From NCBI GenBank assembly GCA_003194525.1, contig NBIV01000047.1, positions 186,001 through 250,000 on the forward strand: a stretch of DNA of 64,000 nucleotides. The letters run 5' to 3'. Shown here in pieces: positions 33,931 to 45,100 of the stretch (position 1 is the stretch's first letter; each line of letters starts with the position of its first letter). Source of the stretch: Gracilariopsis chorda. Lineage: Eukaryota > Rhodophyta > Florideophyceae > Gracilariales > Gracilariaceae. The translations under genes and the position numbers were made by a program. Below the pieces are notes generated by a model. That model did no database searches, was not told the DNA's origin, and saw only the letters and a list, made by a program, of their open reading frames with translations.

Positions 33931-36476
33931 TCAAGTACCATACCCGCCCCGTCCACTCCCCCGAACGCAAGGTAACGTAGGCCCTGGCGGATCCCATCCC
34001 CGGCCACGTCCGTGAACGGCGAACCCACTAGCACTGGAGCCACCACCAGGAGTAGTACCTGCGAAGGGAGAAGGACAAGTAGAGAGACTGTCTTGGCCAG
34101 CTGGTAAACTCTGTGTACCCGGAATTGGTGGAAGAAGATTGGGATACACCGGATGGATCTGTGTCGGTTGAGGCAAAGGGGGCCCAGTACAAAACAGGGC
34201 CATGGACGGAACACCTGGATGCGAATTGAAGCCGGTGGAAGTTGTTAGTTGAAAGCCGGTTTGTGTGGTCGTTGTTGCAACAAAGAATGGTTGAGTCAGC
34301 CCGGCGGCATCCTTTTGCTTATAAAAAGTACCAGTTGAGGGCTTATCGTCATTTATTTGCGAAAGACCTGCCACATGGTCGGTCACCGCCTGATACAACG
34401 CGTGCTGTAGTTGGTCCTGGAAGCGGCGGAGGCCATCGTCTTGAGCCTCCCACCGTGCCAAGCCCGTAACGTAACTGGTCAGGGCATCAATAGCCGCAAT
34501 GGAATTTGGAGAAATCGGTTGAAATACCGTACACAACCATGATGGATTCAGTGCAAAGCATTTTCAATACCTTCGAGATGCCCACCATCGCATGAAACCA
34601 AAGGGCCGACTACAGGAACGGATCGGAATGGACCAGCAATAGCCTGACAAACTGTAGTGGAAGGAGGTCCGCGATCAGTAAGAGGCGCAACCGTAGTGGA
34701 TAGAGTAGCCACTACGGGGACGGTCGCAGACACCGCGGCATAGCAACTTCCTCGTGGTCCACATCGTCCTGATCGACAAGATGACCTGGGAGGCTCTGCT
34801 TTTCCATCGTATCTATACAGAGTTCCTTGCGCTTCCATACCGTCCAGGCCTGGCCTGCTCTCCAGACGTGGCTTTCAGCTGCATCCAAAATGGCGGTGAG
34901 CTCCTCGACCGAGTACAGTGTATGCTTTACCATGGTTTCTTTGCCAAGTTCGTCGGGCATGATCCCCATCAGTTGCTTTGACATACCAAAGATACAAACA
35001 ACAAGATACAGAGCGTGAGCCGGAAGGGTAGGATCATTAGACCAGGTAAACCACGTCACGCCCTCTCGAGCCATCTGGAAAGATAGAAGAGCCGTTATGG
35101 TCGCAAATTCCGCAAGTGCCATGGTCCAAACGGTACTGTACCTCTAAAAGGAGAGCTATCTATAATAGCAATGCCGAAATAGGCTAAAACGGAAGGGGTG
35201 AGACGTCCAAGAACTGGCATAATTCGTAGTGCTCCCATCAGCTTGGTCGTGGCACGTACATCTTACAGCGCATCACATCGTCTTGCGAGAAGAATTTTAT
35301 TGGGTTGTACGTGTGCATATTACACACGTGAACCCGGCGGTGACGAAGGTGGGACTCATCAGCCGAGTCCCAAGCCCACCTTCAGCGGTCCATGAACCAG
35401 TTGGTATGCAACGATTTGTCGAAGCAAACTAAGTCAAAGTGACACGGCACGGCCGAAGGATGGAGACCCATATCGTATAAGCACCCAACCACTCTGCGAA
35501 AGTAATTTAACTCTTGGGGACCGCGTACGAAGAGAAGGACATACGGAACAATCGGAGGTATAATATACACGAAGGGTGTATGACGCCGTTTGGCATCAAA
35601 CACCGCCAGTCGGTTGAGCTGCCGATTTCGGCTACCAGGTGGTGGAGGAGCCCTATAGGTGGGAATCTTCTCTAGGCATTCGCAATCCAGTCTGCTGTAA
35701 GAAAAATAGGTATCCACGAAGGGTCGACGGTATTTGTTCCGAGCCTGAACCGAGTTGGTATTGATAGGCCAATAATTGTAATCAAAGATGCGGGGGTCGT
35801 GTTCAATGTCCTCCAGAGCGGTTCCATAACCACCTTGGCGGAGAAACAATTCCCCGAAGGGTGGAGGACGTGGAATTGGATGACCCATAGAAGAAACCGC
35901 TGCCAGAGCGGTGTGAGACGTTCCATGGATCGGAACCAGTTCGGGATAGCTGCTTTGAGAACCCGAAGGGTGTCCGCGACCACGGCCTCTACCAGTACTA
36001 GGATTCTGCGAGCCCCCCCGGGATTGGGAGCGAGTAACCCGTTTCGAAATGCCCTCGTTGGGGGCCATATGAGAGTGACAGTTCATTGCGGATGCCAAAC
36101 CAATTTAGCATGTGTGAAATCCGGCTGGCGAAGAGGAAGGAGACCAACCACGGGAGTCGTTCCAAGTGGTAAAGTAGGCATTGGGACCTGGTTCCGTGAC
36201 CGCCGAAGGAGCCCCATCGACTGTTGGCTGCGACCCATCGGTGAACGACCTCGAGGCACGGAGAAAATGCCGAAGGATGGAAAGCGGTTCCATCCGCCCG
36301 GAGTGACCTGAGTGGGTATCCGGCTCATCCCTCTTGGTATCGATGTGGTGTGTAGGCGTGAGAGAAGCATGATGCTGCAGTGGCGCCTTCCCAGAACCGA
36401 TCGGTGGGTGTTCTGGCGAGGCCCTTCGCTCTTTTAGGTCCAAAAGGTGTACCACTTCTTTGGGTGGGGGACGCAT
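33931..36476 (-). pseudogene. Antisense gene of element A, between integrase and 3' LTR
   Basis: Opposite in strand to gag-pol. 36105-36476 and 35382-36098 are in the same frame, split by one TAA at 36105-36107; later parts (34712-35122, 33931-34536) lie in other frames. N-terminus is Pro/Ser/Arg-rich, then DYNYWPINTNSVQARNKYR and a Tyr/Phe-rich globular part; 34712-35122 encodes a hydrophobic/aromatic block (LLSFQMAREGVTWFTW...); the C-terminal part is Pro/Gly/Thr-rich. Blocks resemble the antisense gene of element X (NWPTYNTLVGLNPKNR; LLMQDPRSGFWYVVV) in the same order and position. Function unknown; not an env, transposase or helicase I recognise. Confidence 0.5.
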
Positions 36477-36962
36477 GACGTGTCAGATCAGCACTGACCA
36501 ATTGGGAGGAAGGCCAACGGGCTTTTGGGTGGCGCGCCTACGTCGCACGCACAATGGAGCGAATAGGTAGTACTTACCGAAGGTAGAGGCGTCTAGTGCA
36601 GGTACCCGGAACCGTGGAGGGGCAGCGCGAGTTCAAGTTGTCAGCCAACAGAGTGGTGACATTGTCACTGTCGCGGATGGGCCCACGGGAAGAAGTCAAC
36701 CTAAACGAACGAAAAGGACCAACCCCTAAGGAGAGTGCCGCGCTATTCCGAAGAGGCAAGTTAAAAACGGGTATGGGATGGGTTGCTGAGGCCAACTGAG
36801 AACCCTTGGGTCTGTATCTACCGCAAGGAAGATGCACGGCTGACCGTCGAGCCAATTACCAAATGGCTACGCACAATGCGCCAAGAGCCCGAGCTGCCAC
36901 CAAAACTGGTTCACCAACACTGGCCACTGGGCCACGGTGTACAGCCACGAGGGCGGGCCTGA

Positions 36963-36978
36963 CGGTAGGAAGGAGGTC
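36963..36978 (+). other. Polypurine tract of element A
   Basis: CGGTAGGAAGGAGGTC directly precedes the TG of the 3' LTR at 36979; the purine-rich core primes plus-strand DNA synthesis in LTR elements. Position fits the plus-strand orientation. Confidence 0.65.
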
Positions 36979-37630
36979 TGTGATACAGTGAGATCTGATC
37001 ACATGGGCAGAGCAACGCGCGCTGGACCAATTGATGAGTGTGCCACGTGAGATAGAGTGACTAATTAATTACTTTACTAATTTATTAGATTCTTTTACAT
37101 AGGTAGTGACACCTTGCTACTGTGGTGTGTGGCCATGCCACTAGGGCCGGCCCCAACGTATTCCGCGTAGCCGAGTCCACTTGAGGTTGAGCCTCGCTCA
37201 CCCTTAACGTGGGTGCAGCGCTCCCGCACCAAGCATGGTAAAGGCGAGCACCTTTTGGCTAAGTGTGATACCAGCTGGTTTCTACAGTCAACATCTTGGT
37301 TTAGCTAAGACTTTTCAGGCTTTAATAACCCGTGTGCGCCGTACTACCAACCCTACCAATTGGTTACGGTAAGCCCGCCTGGTTATTTTGGGCCCCTAGT
37401 AGTTTTGTGCTACCACACCCATTCAATTACCCAACTTCCAGCCTTCATGTCGAGCACTCGTCGCGCTCCTGCGAAACGTTTTCCAAGCGGACTACCCCGC
37501 TGGTACTTGACACCAATTTTTTTGTACCACATAATTCAGAGTGAAACTGCAAAGCCATCATCCCTTAAGTAGTATTGGGTTACAATAAACTTAGAATAGT
37601 ATTACCGTAGTTTGACATTTTTGTGGTCCA
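36979..37630 (+). repeat. 3' LTR of element A
   Basis: Starts TGTGATACAGTGAGAT and pairs with 26513 onward. Many point differences from the 5' LTR are visible, so the insertion is old. Right limit is approximate, as for the 5' LTR. Confidence 0.75.
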
Positions 37631-37812
37631 CAAACTTGTGTCACTTGGCGGCACTGCCAGCCACGCCACAAAACGACACATGTGAGTCATGCCAACCATG
37701 AATAATATCCGTACGCTTGCCACGCGTCCATCCATTCCAGATACCACAGCAATCACCCACGAAGGTTCCAAAAATACTGATTAAAATTCATATCGAATTT
37801 CACTCAATACGA

Positions 37813-38200
37813 TGTGCAATGCCCTCAGGAACGGATTCTTCGTACTTTGCTGATTTCCGGGATGTTTGGGTAATGTAGTTATTGCATGAACTATGACCAC
37901 TAATAGTGGATTCGACACGTGGGACAAGGAAGAGTCAATTGGCGGTCGGTCACAGTAGTGAGCATGAACCACCAAAGTGAAGTAATTTAGTTCGTTTTAT
38001 TTCTTATTTTTACACCCATTTCTGGGATGATTAGTACCTAGCGCGCCGGAGAGTTGCTGCCCCACCAGTAAACCTTCCCCAACAAGGGGCCCCAACCTGG
38101 GGAATTGGCTCTAGACCTGACCGCCTTCATGTGTTCTCTATTTCTCCTTGGAACGAAGCCCCGTAGCATACGGAAAACTTGGCACGTGCTCTGCACAAAT
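37813..38200 (-). repeat. Relict LTR fragment of the element X family, inverted relative to X's own LTRs
   Basis: Reads TGTGCAATGCCCTCAGG then GGATTCTTCGTACTT, GGCGGTCGGTCACAGTAGT, ACACCCATTTCTGGGA and CCAGTAAACCTTCCCCAACA, matching the plus-strand reading of the solo LTR at 48602-49425 and the reverse complement of the LTRs at 38765 and 50197. Homology fades after about 38170. No internal sequence attached. Confidence 0.75.
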
Positions 38201-38764
38201 GATTAATTCGAGTTTCTCAATTGGAGCTCCGCGTTGTGGTGGTTTAGCGAAAAAGAAAGGCACATGTAGCTGCAAAGTCGTGCAAGTCCAGGGCTTGCCC
38301 CAAAGCTGAGCGGTTTCCGGTCCGGTCATAACCTTTGCGCAGACGCACAATAGTAATCGCAATGAGCATGCTTACTGTCAGTTGCGAAATTGGTAGAATA
38401 TTCCAGCACTGCTGGAACACACGTGGAGAGTGCTCCAGCAGTGTCTGGAGCATTTTAAGCTTCGCTGGCCCAGCATTACCAATGAATTTCGGTGATGCTG
38501 GTGCCAGTTGCTAAATTACTAGTGGATAGTGTGCAGCTCCAGAGGCTTCTGGAAGCCTATGGAGTAACCTAGACGCAAACATGAGTAAGTAGAAAGTAGT
38601 AATGCGTTTCTGTGTTGTTTTCCATGCTTTTTGACTCTAGATAAGGGCGAATTGAGTCCCGGACTTCGGTCTGGACTCATCTAAAGAATCACATCCTAAA
38701 TTCCTCAACCCACAACTGTCTTAACTTTCAGTATCAACCATCAACTCTCAACCGCACATAGTGT
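38201..38764. other. No gene; short hairpins
   Basis: Several small stem-loops around CCAGC: CCAGCACTGCTGG, GCTCCAGCAGTGTCTGGAGC, CCAGCATTACC...GGTGATGCTGG and CCAGAGGCTTCTGG (38403-38560). No ORF with family features. Ends at the LTR of element X. Confidence 0.5.
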
Positions 38765-39588
38765 TGTGGTGCAATGCCCCAAAGGGGTAAAACACCGAAA
38801 GACGTTCGGGATCTTCCTCTCACGAGGTGAACCCAGTTGGGTAGAGCCCTCCCAGAGGCGTCACGGCGAAGCCGGTTTGTAAGACCAGGGACACCTGTCG
38901 CGACTTGCGCAGGGAGGTGAAGGCGAAGAATCGGTATCCGCGTGAGCGGGGTGTGATCCTCAGTAGAGGTATGTTTCCACGTAAGTGGGGGTGTGTGAGC
39001 GGATGCGCACACGAGGGCCGCGGATAGCGGGAGGTGCTACCCTAAAAAGGGGAAAAGGGAAGGGCGAAGAAGAGCAAAAGAGGACGAAGTGAGTCGCGAG
39101 AGCGACGGGGGCGAACGGCGATGCTGGTAACAATATCCTGTACAGGGCAAAACACCAACGCAATTGGAATAATATGACTCCCAGTGATGGGCCTCTTTAG
39201 ATGTGCAAGGGGGTTAGATGTCCCGTGGTTCACGGCGTTTCCCTCCAAGGAGGAGTAGAGCACGCGCGCAAGCGGTAACAACTAGAGCCAATTCCCCAGG
39301 TTGGGGTCCCTTGTTGGGGAAGGTTTACTGGTGCGATGGCAGTGCGCCGTCGCAGTAAGTACTAGCTTCCCAGAAATGGGTGTGAAAGTAATAAATAATA
39401 TTAACTAAAATACTCCACATTTCGTGGCAACATCCACTACTGTGGCCAACCGCCATTTGACCCAAAACCGTGTCCCACGTGTCCATACCCACCATTGTGG
39501 GGCGTAGTTCATTTACACAGTACACAACCGATAATATCGGGAAAACGATCAAGTACCAAGAATCCCTCCCTGAGGGCGTTGCACTTCA
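38765..39588 (-). repeat. 3' LTR of element X (824 bp)
   Basis: On the plus strand runs from TGTGGTGCAATGCCCC to GTTGCACTTCA; ends are TG...CA with short terminal inverted repeats (TGNNGTGCAA). Densely packed stem-loops: CCCCAAAGGGG, CCCAGTTGGG, CCTCCAAGGAGG, CCCAGAAATGGG, CCCGATATTATCGGG. In its middle third it matches the solo LTR at 48602-49425 better than the 5' LTR of its own element. Confidence 0.9.
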
Positions 39589-39602
39589 TACCCCCCCCTA
39601 AG
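39589..39602 (-). other. Polypurine tract of element X
   Basis: Minus strand reads TTAGGGGGGGGGTA immediately before the 3' LTR (TGAAGTGC). This is the expected plus-strand primer position for a minus-strand element and confirms the orientation. Confidence 0.75.
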
Positions 39603-39874
39603 ACGGGAAAACGACCGCGGAAGCGGAGGATTCCCAGACGAAAATGGGTGATAAAAGCGCGTGCTCTGTCTCCGGTTCTCCGGTAAACCCCTCTGCACCA
39701 GAGTCATCGAGCGCACAAACAACGACAACAGCCACCCTCAAAAAGGGAGAAATGAACAACGACAACAACATCAACAACCACAGCTAACCTCCGAGGCCTC
39801 TCGGGTGATACACCACCGGTTTCCGGTCAGTTCCCCTGCCTCAGGGCGATCGACATCCGGTACAACCGGGGAGT

Positions 39875-41431
39875 ATGGCTGCTGCAGCCGACCATCCCTT
39901 CGCAATACCACCTTCGGTGGGGTCCTCCGGAACCGCTCTGGCGTTCAACTGGCCAACCTACAACACCCTGGTGGGCCTCAACCCGAAGAATCGGAATCAC
40001 GCGTCGCGCCTGCGCCTTGCCCCGTGGTTTCACCCGGTCGCTGTCCTCAATGAGGGATTAGTCACCGCTTATGTGGATGGCTCAGACACCCTTCCGGGGG
40101 ATCTGCCCAGGGCAGTCACCACATCGTGAAATTGGCGTCACCGGATTGCGATTCCGCGTAACCATCTCCGAAGGAATTCGGGTGAGACCGTCGCTGCGGC
40201 GCAGACCGCGTTGAAGCGCATGGCATACCAACGGCAGAGCCGGGCTCCATTCGATGTACTGGTCCCACCAGAGTTCGGCTTCGACATTAGCCACTTCCGC
40301 ACTCGCGGGGAAATTGGATACGGCGACAACCTGTTCCGCTTGGAGACCCTCGCTTGGAGGAGTTTCCCCGCAGCGCGGCAAGAAGCTCTTTGTTGGGAGC
40401 GACCGATTATTCGGGCGGAGTTCAGGTATCTTCCACGGCAATACCTGTCCTACTTTCTCCAAAACTTCATCCGCTATGAGCGGCGTTGGCGATCCCGATT
40501 CGGGTATTTCATCCCGTATCAGAACGTGGAGATTTAGCGGATTGCGCCGCCTCACCGACTAGGTCGGTATGTAGCACTCCCCGAGTGGTGGCGCTTCCAT
40601 GAAGCCTGCCGGGGGTGCTACATAGAACTCCCGCCGGTACTTACGTACCTCGGTTCGCTGCTCATGCAGGATCCCCGGTCGGGGTTTTGGTACGTAGTGG
40701 TTACGGAGTGGGCGGCCTGCGCTGCGGCTTATATCCTCAACGAGGCGTACGACCAGTTTTGTCTCTGGTTCCTCCCACCGCGTGTGCGGGCAGCGATCTG
40801 CAATTTGGATATTCGCATCCCCCTTGGGGGCCAGGCCAACAATGGAGAGGTCCTCCAATTACTTGGGTACATCGACAGCGTTAGCTGGAGTGAGGTCCCG
40901 CTGGAGCAAAGCGGTCGTCTGGATGACGGCAGCGGTAACACCGGTGATCTGGGACTCGGTAGAAACACCGCCCTTGCGGGGGATTTTATCTACTTTGACC
41001 CCTGGGAGTTCCGGGAAATTTCCTCCGAGGAGGTGCGCGAGCTTCGCGATACGCCCCGGCATGTGCCGGAAGACCACCTTGTCGGGTACGTCGATTCTGA
41101 CGACTACTACCGCGCATACGGCGGGGATGACCCAATGGTCGATAAAGAACCGGAAGAACCCGGGGAGATGGACGTACAGGAAACCGGCGCTAGCGCGGAA
41201 GCTTTCCCAGAGGGGGTATCTCCGGCTGAGCCGGCTTCTGACCCTTTGGCGGCAAGTGCCGGACCTTCTATCCCCAGCGGGGTGACGGCGAATGAAAACG
41301 AGATCATCGCACGTTTTCTCCGGGGTGCCGGTCTGAGCGCTGCCGAGGTATCGGGGGATGTCACCACTATGGCGGACGCGTTGGCCTACCGCCTCGCTGG
41401 TGGTTACGCCCCGGACGATGGGGGTGAGTGA
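39875..41431 (+). pseudogene. Antisense gene of element X (about 518 codons, two in-frame stops)
   Basis: Opposite strand to gag-pol, in the usual env position. One continuous frame from ATG 39875 to the stop at 41429-41431, broken only by TGA (40127-40129) and TAG (40535-40537). Order: N-terminal FNWPTYNTLVGLNPKNR; an Arg-rich/aromatic middle with FLQNFIRYERRWRSRFGYF; LLMQDPRSGFWYVVVTEWAA followed by an Ala-rich helix; then a long acidic tail (about 41070-41400) with EEPGEMD and a final helical ENEIIARFLRGAGLSAAEV. No recognised family, no clear membrane span or signal peptide. Similar blocks occur in the antisense gene of element A. Confidence 0.65.
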
Positions 41432-41618
41432 AACCTCTAGTCCAGTTTCCTGGTTCTTCTTTCCCTGGCTATGCCAGTTAGTGTAGTGTATTATGGAGCT
41501 TGCTGCTCCACTAGGTAAAATTTCCCGTCTCGGACGGTGATTTCGAATTAGAATTTCCCGTCTTGGACGGAGTTTCCCTTGCTATCTCTTCTTACTGCCC
41601 TCCGCTCGCGCGGCAACG

Positions 41619-42112
41619 TTACGCGACTTGGGCATTAACCAGCATGGCTGGGGCTGCAGTTCCCGTTTGACGGTGGTATCGCACGACCTGCAATCGTGGG
41701 AGGTGTTCAATTGGCTCCCACGTATCCTTACTGGGGTCATACCCGTACCAGCGGACGCGGTATTGTAGAATACCATCCTGGTCCCAGGTGTGTCCGACAA
41801 GTCGGTCTACTACGAACTCTCGTTCGTAGACTTGCCGGCCGTGGCGGGTGGTGGTTGTATTCCCTTGCGAGGGTTGTCCGTTGTGCGGTATATTGCCCCC
41901 TATCCGGGTTGTCGGCGATGTCTCCGGAGTTGCCGTGCGCTGTCCTAGTGGCCGCTGCTCATGCGGGAAAATATCCCTCAAGAGGGTGTGTGGCGTCACG
42001 GTTTTCACCGGCAAGTCGTTCCCCAGAAGGGTGTCGTTGTTCCCGTCTTCACGGTAGGCCGGGCGAACCGCCAACCGGCGGGGGACTTGAACTCCGCGAG
42101 TGCGGTCTTCTT

Positions 42113-42159
<47 letters not shown>

Positions 42160-42160
42160 G
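41619..42160 (-). CDS. Chromodomain C-terminal part of pol, element X
   Basis: Frame on the minus strand: linker with TRGVQVPRRLAV, then the chromodomain YEREFVVDRL VGHTW...LQYRVRWYGY-DPSKDTWEPIEHL, with the aromatic cage/core residues Y, W, W and the E-P-I-E-HL helix typical of chromodomains. In chromoviruses this module on integrase targets heterochromatin through methylated histone H3. The frame is offset from the integrase frame; the switch falls at a 7-bp repeat (42113-42161). Ends at 41619. Confidence 0.85.
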
Positions 42161-45100
42161 CTTGCGGGGTTTTTGCCGCGTATGCGGGAACGGCATTTGC
42201 GACATCCCCTGGGGGGTCCCGTGCGACACGGTGATTGGTAAGCGTTCCGCCTCCCTGCCAGGTGCACGAGCGCTCTGCACCATACGTTCCGGCCATGCCG
42301 TGGTGTCCCCGGTTACTGACGGGCTGCCTGGGGCTAACTCCGGTACACCGGTATTTTGGTCAAAATTCCCCTTTGGGGGGTGCCGGGCAGGTGCCGATGA
42401 CACCCTTTTCAGGGGCCTTGCCGCTAAGCGCGGTGCACCGTCTCCATGAGGAGGGGCAGCGTCCAGTACGACCGGTTTCGAGCGTGCGATGGCGCGCGTT
42501 CTTCCCGAGTTCCTCGGTTCTTCGCCGCAGCGTTGCGGGGGTTGGCACAAATTATTCCCCGGAGCGGGGGCTTCCATTCCGTCGACGACGGGAGGCGTTT
42601 CCGGCGCTTGCGCGCCAGGGCCTGAAGCGTCGACTTCGGCTTGGCTGCCTTTTTCCCTGACAGGGGTGTGCGGTAGTTGCGCTTCAACCTCCCGTGTAGC
42701 ACGGTATAATTGCCGCTTTTGCGGGGTCTGCGCGTCTGGCTTTTGTTGCGCAGCACTGCCCGAGAACGGGGAATTAGTGTCGCTTGACATACTCCGTGCT
42801 CCACGTTCAGTGTTCCGTATGTTACAGTGTGTTTCCCGTTGCGACGGCGATAGCGTTGCTCGAAAACGAATGTTCTCCTCCCCCTTTTTGGACGGAGCGG
42901 CGGGATAAGGGATAACATTCCCCGCCTGGCGGGTATAAATTCGCGCCAGGGGGGTGGGCGTGGTAGGGACGGGCGCTGAGAGGCCCGAATTACCCGGCTG
43001 AGCCGGTGAGTCCGACAGGGTCGGTAGGTCTGAGAGTCCCCGGCTGGGGTGTGGTAGTACCATAGGCCTAGTACTCCCGGATGATTCCGGTGTTGCAGAG
43101 TCCGTAGAAACGGGGTTGCCTGGATCCAGGACTACCTCTGACGAGGGAGGAGGGGCAAGGACAACACGATCACGGGAAATCCGTTCGTTTGTGTCGCCCA
43201 TCTCTACCACGACAGTGTCGGTGTTCACAGAGATGACCTTGAATGGTCCATCCGCCATAGGCGAGATTTTGTGACGCTTCTCCCGTTCCGGGTTGTAGTA
43301 CTCCTTCCTGATGAAGACGTAGTTATTCGCCCGAATCGGGGACAGTTTCCCTCGCAAGCGAGCATCAAAATCCCGCTTATAAGCGGCTTGGGCCCCTGCC
43401 ATAGACTTCCGCGCAGCGGGGACCAGCTTGGAAAGCCATTGCTTCCATTGCTGCCGGTAGATACCCACTGATGGGAAATTGTCCAAGGTAGCTTGGGGTT
43501 CCAGCGCCACAGGCGGGGGTGTTCTAGATTGAACCAACTCGAAAGGCGAAACTCCGGTAGTCCGGTGTACCTGCGTATTGTACGCGTAGGTTACCGCATC
43601 AGCGTACATGTCCCAGTTCTTTGGGTGGTCTGCGACGTAGGAACGTAATGCCGCGAGTAACATCCGGTTAAACCGTTCAACTTGCCCATTACACTGGGGG
43701 TGGTAGGTAGTCGTGAACAAGTTCTTGACATCCAGGATGCGACAAACATCCTGGAAGAACTTGCTCACGAACTGTTTCCCGTTATCAGAGAGCACCTCCA
43801 CAAGGGGACCGTAGACGAAAATCCAGTGCGTCACCAGAGCCTGGGCCACCGTGAGAGCGGTTATCCTCGGAAGAGGGACAGTCCGTACCAGCTTAGAAAA
43901 GCGGTCGGTAATGACAAGTAGAAACTTGTTTCCACGTTTCGTGGTGAGTAGTGGTCCGAAAATATCGATCGCGATAAACTCGAGCGGCGCCCTTGCGGGG
44001 AATAGTTTCATCTTCTTCGCATTTTTGCGGAGTTTCACGCGATTCTTCGCGCATTCGCTACAAAACCGCACGGTTGCGTAGCAATCCACCGCCATGGCGG
44101 GCCAATAGAAATCCCTTCGCAGGGTTAGGTAGAGTTTCCTCCCACCTGGGTGACCTCCAATGGGGGCGTAGTGTGATAGATGTAACACCCGCGACTGCAG
44201 GGAATGAGGTACCACAATCTGTGGGCGGGCTTCGACCTTCCTTACGAGGTAGCCTTTGTCGTTTACCCCGAAAGGCAGATCTTCACCACCGTTGATACGG
44301 GCACGAATCCTCGTACAGAATGGGTCGCCGAATTGTTCTCGGATCATTTCTTCCGGTGATACCGGTACAAAGTTTCCCGGTAACGGGTTCTCAGATTCAT
44401 CTCGCGATGCGAGTAGTTCGTCAAAGTCAGCATCCTCGTCCCAGTTTTCTGGCCCAGCCTCGACGGCACATTCCGGATCATCCGGGTCTATGGCCATGAA
44501 ACATGGGACTTCATCATCCTCCGTTGGGAGTGCTTCCCCACTTGTGGGTAACCGCGACAGGGCGTCGGCTTGGGTGTTCTGCGCGCCCTTTTTATAAATG
44601 ACTTGAAAGTCATATTCCACGAGGCGGAGTCTCCAGCGCATGAGGCGTCCCGACGGGTCGGAGATATTCAATAACCACCTCAATGAGGAATGATGCGTGT
44701 ACACGGTGAAGTGAACTCCCATAAGGTAGGGGCGCAGAGTGGTCATCGCCCATACGACGGCGAGGCACTCTTTCTCCGATACGGAGTAGTTCCGCTCATG
44801 AACATTGAGCGAGCACGACCAATAACCAATTGGGTGTCGTTCCCCCTCGGGGGTGGTTTGAAAAAGAGCACACCCGACTTGGTAGTCGCTCGAGTCCGTA
44901 TCTACGGAGTATGGCAACCCAAGTTTTGGGAGATGTAGGATTGGTGCTGATGTGACAGCCTCCTTCAAGGAGGTAAAGGCTTCCGATTGCTCGGGCGTAA
45001 ATGTTCCCAGTTTTGGGGGGTTCCCCTTTCACAACAACGCGTTCAGGGGCGCCGCGGTATCCGATAACTTCGGGATAAACCGTCGATAGACGTTGATCAG

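Larger units (their letters stand above)
26513..37630 (+). mobile_element. Ty3/gypsy element A, decayed
   Basis: Direct LTR copies at both ends, gag and pol remnants on the plus strand in the canonical PR-RT-RNase H-integrase order, a polypurine tract directly before the 3' LTR, and minus-strand ORFs between integrase and the 3' LTR. Many stops and frameshifts. About 11.1 kb. Related to but clearly different from element X at 38.8-51.0 kb. Confidence 0.85.

Noticed and set aside
33837..34214. 125-aa minus-strand ORF in element A
   Set aside because: Overlaps the Pro/Gly-rich end of the antisense gene in another frame; no independent support.
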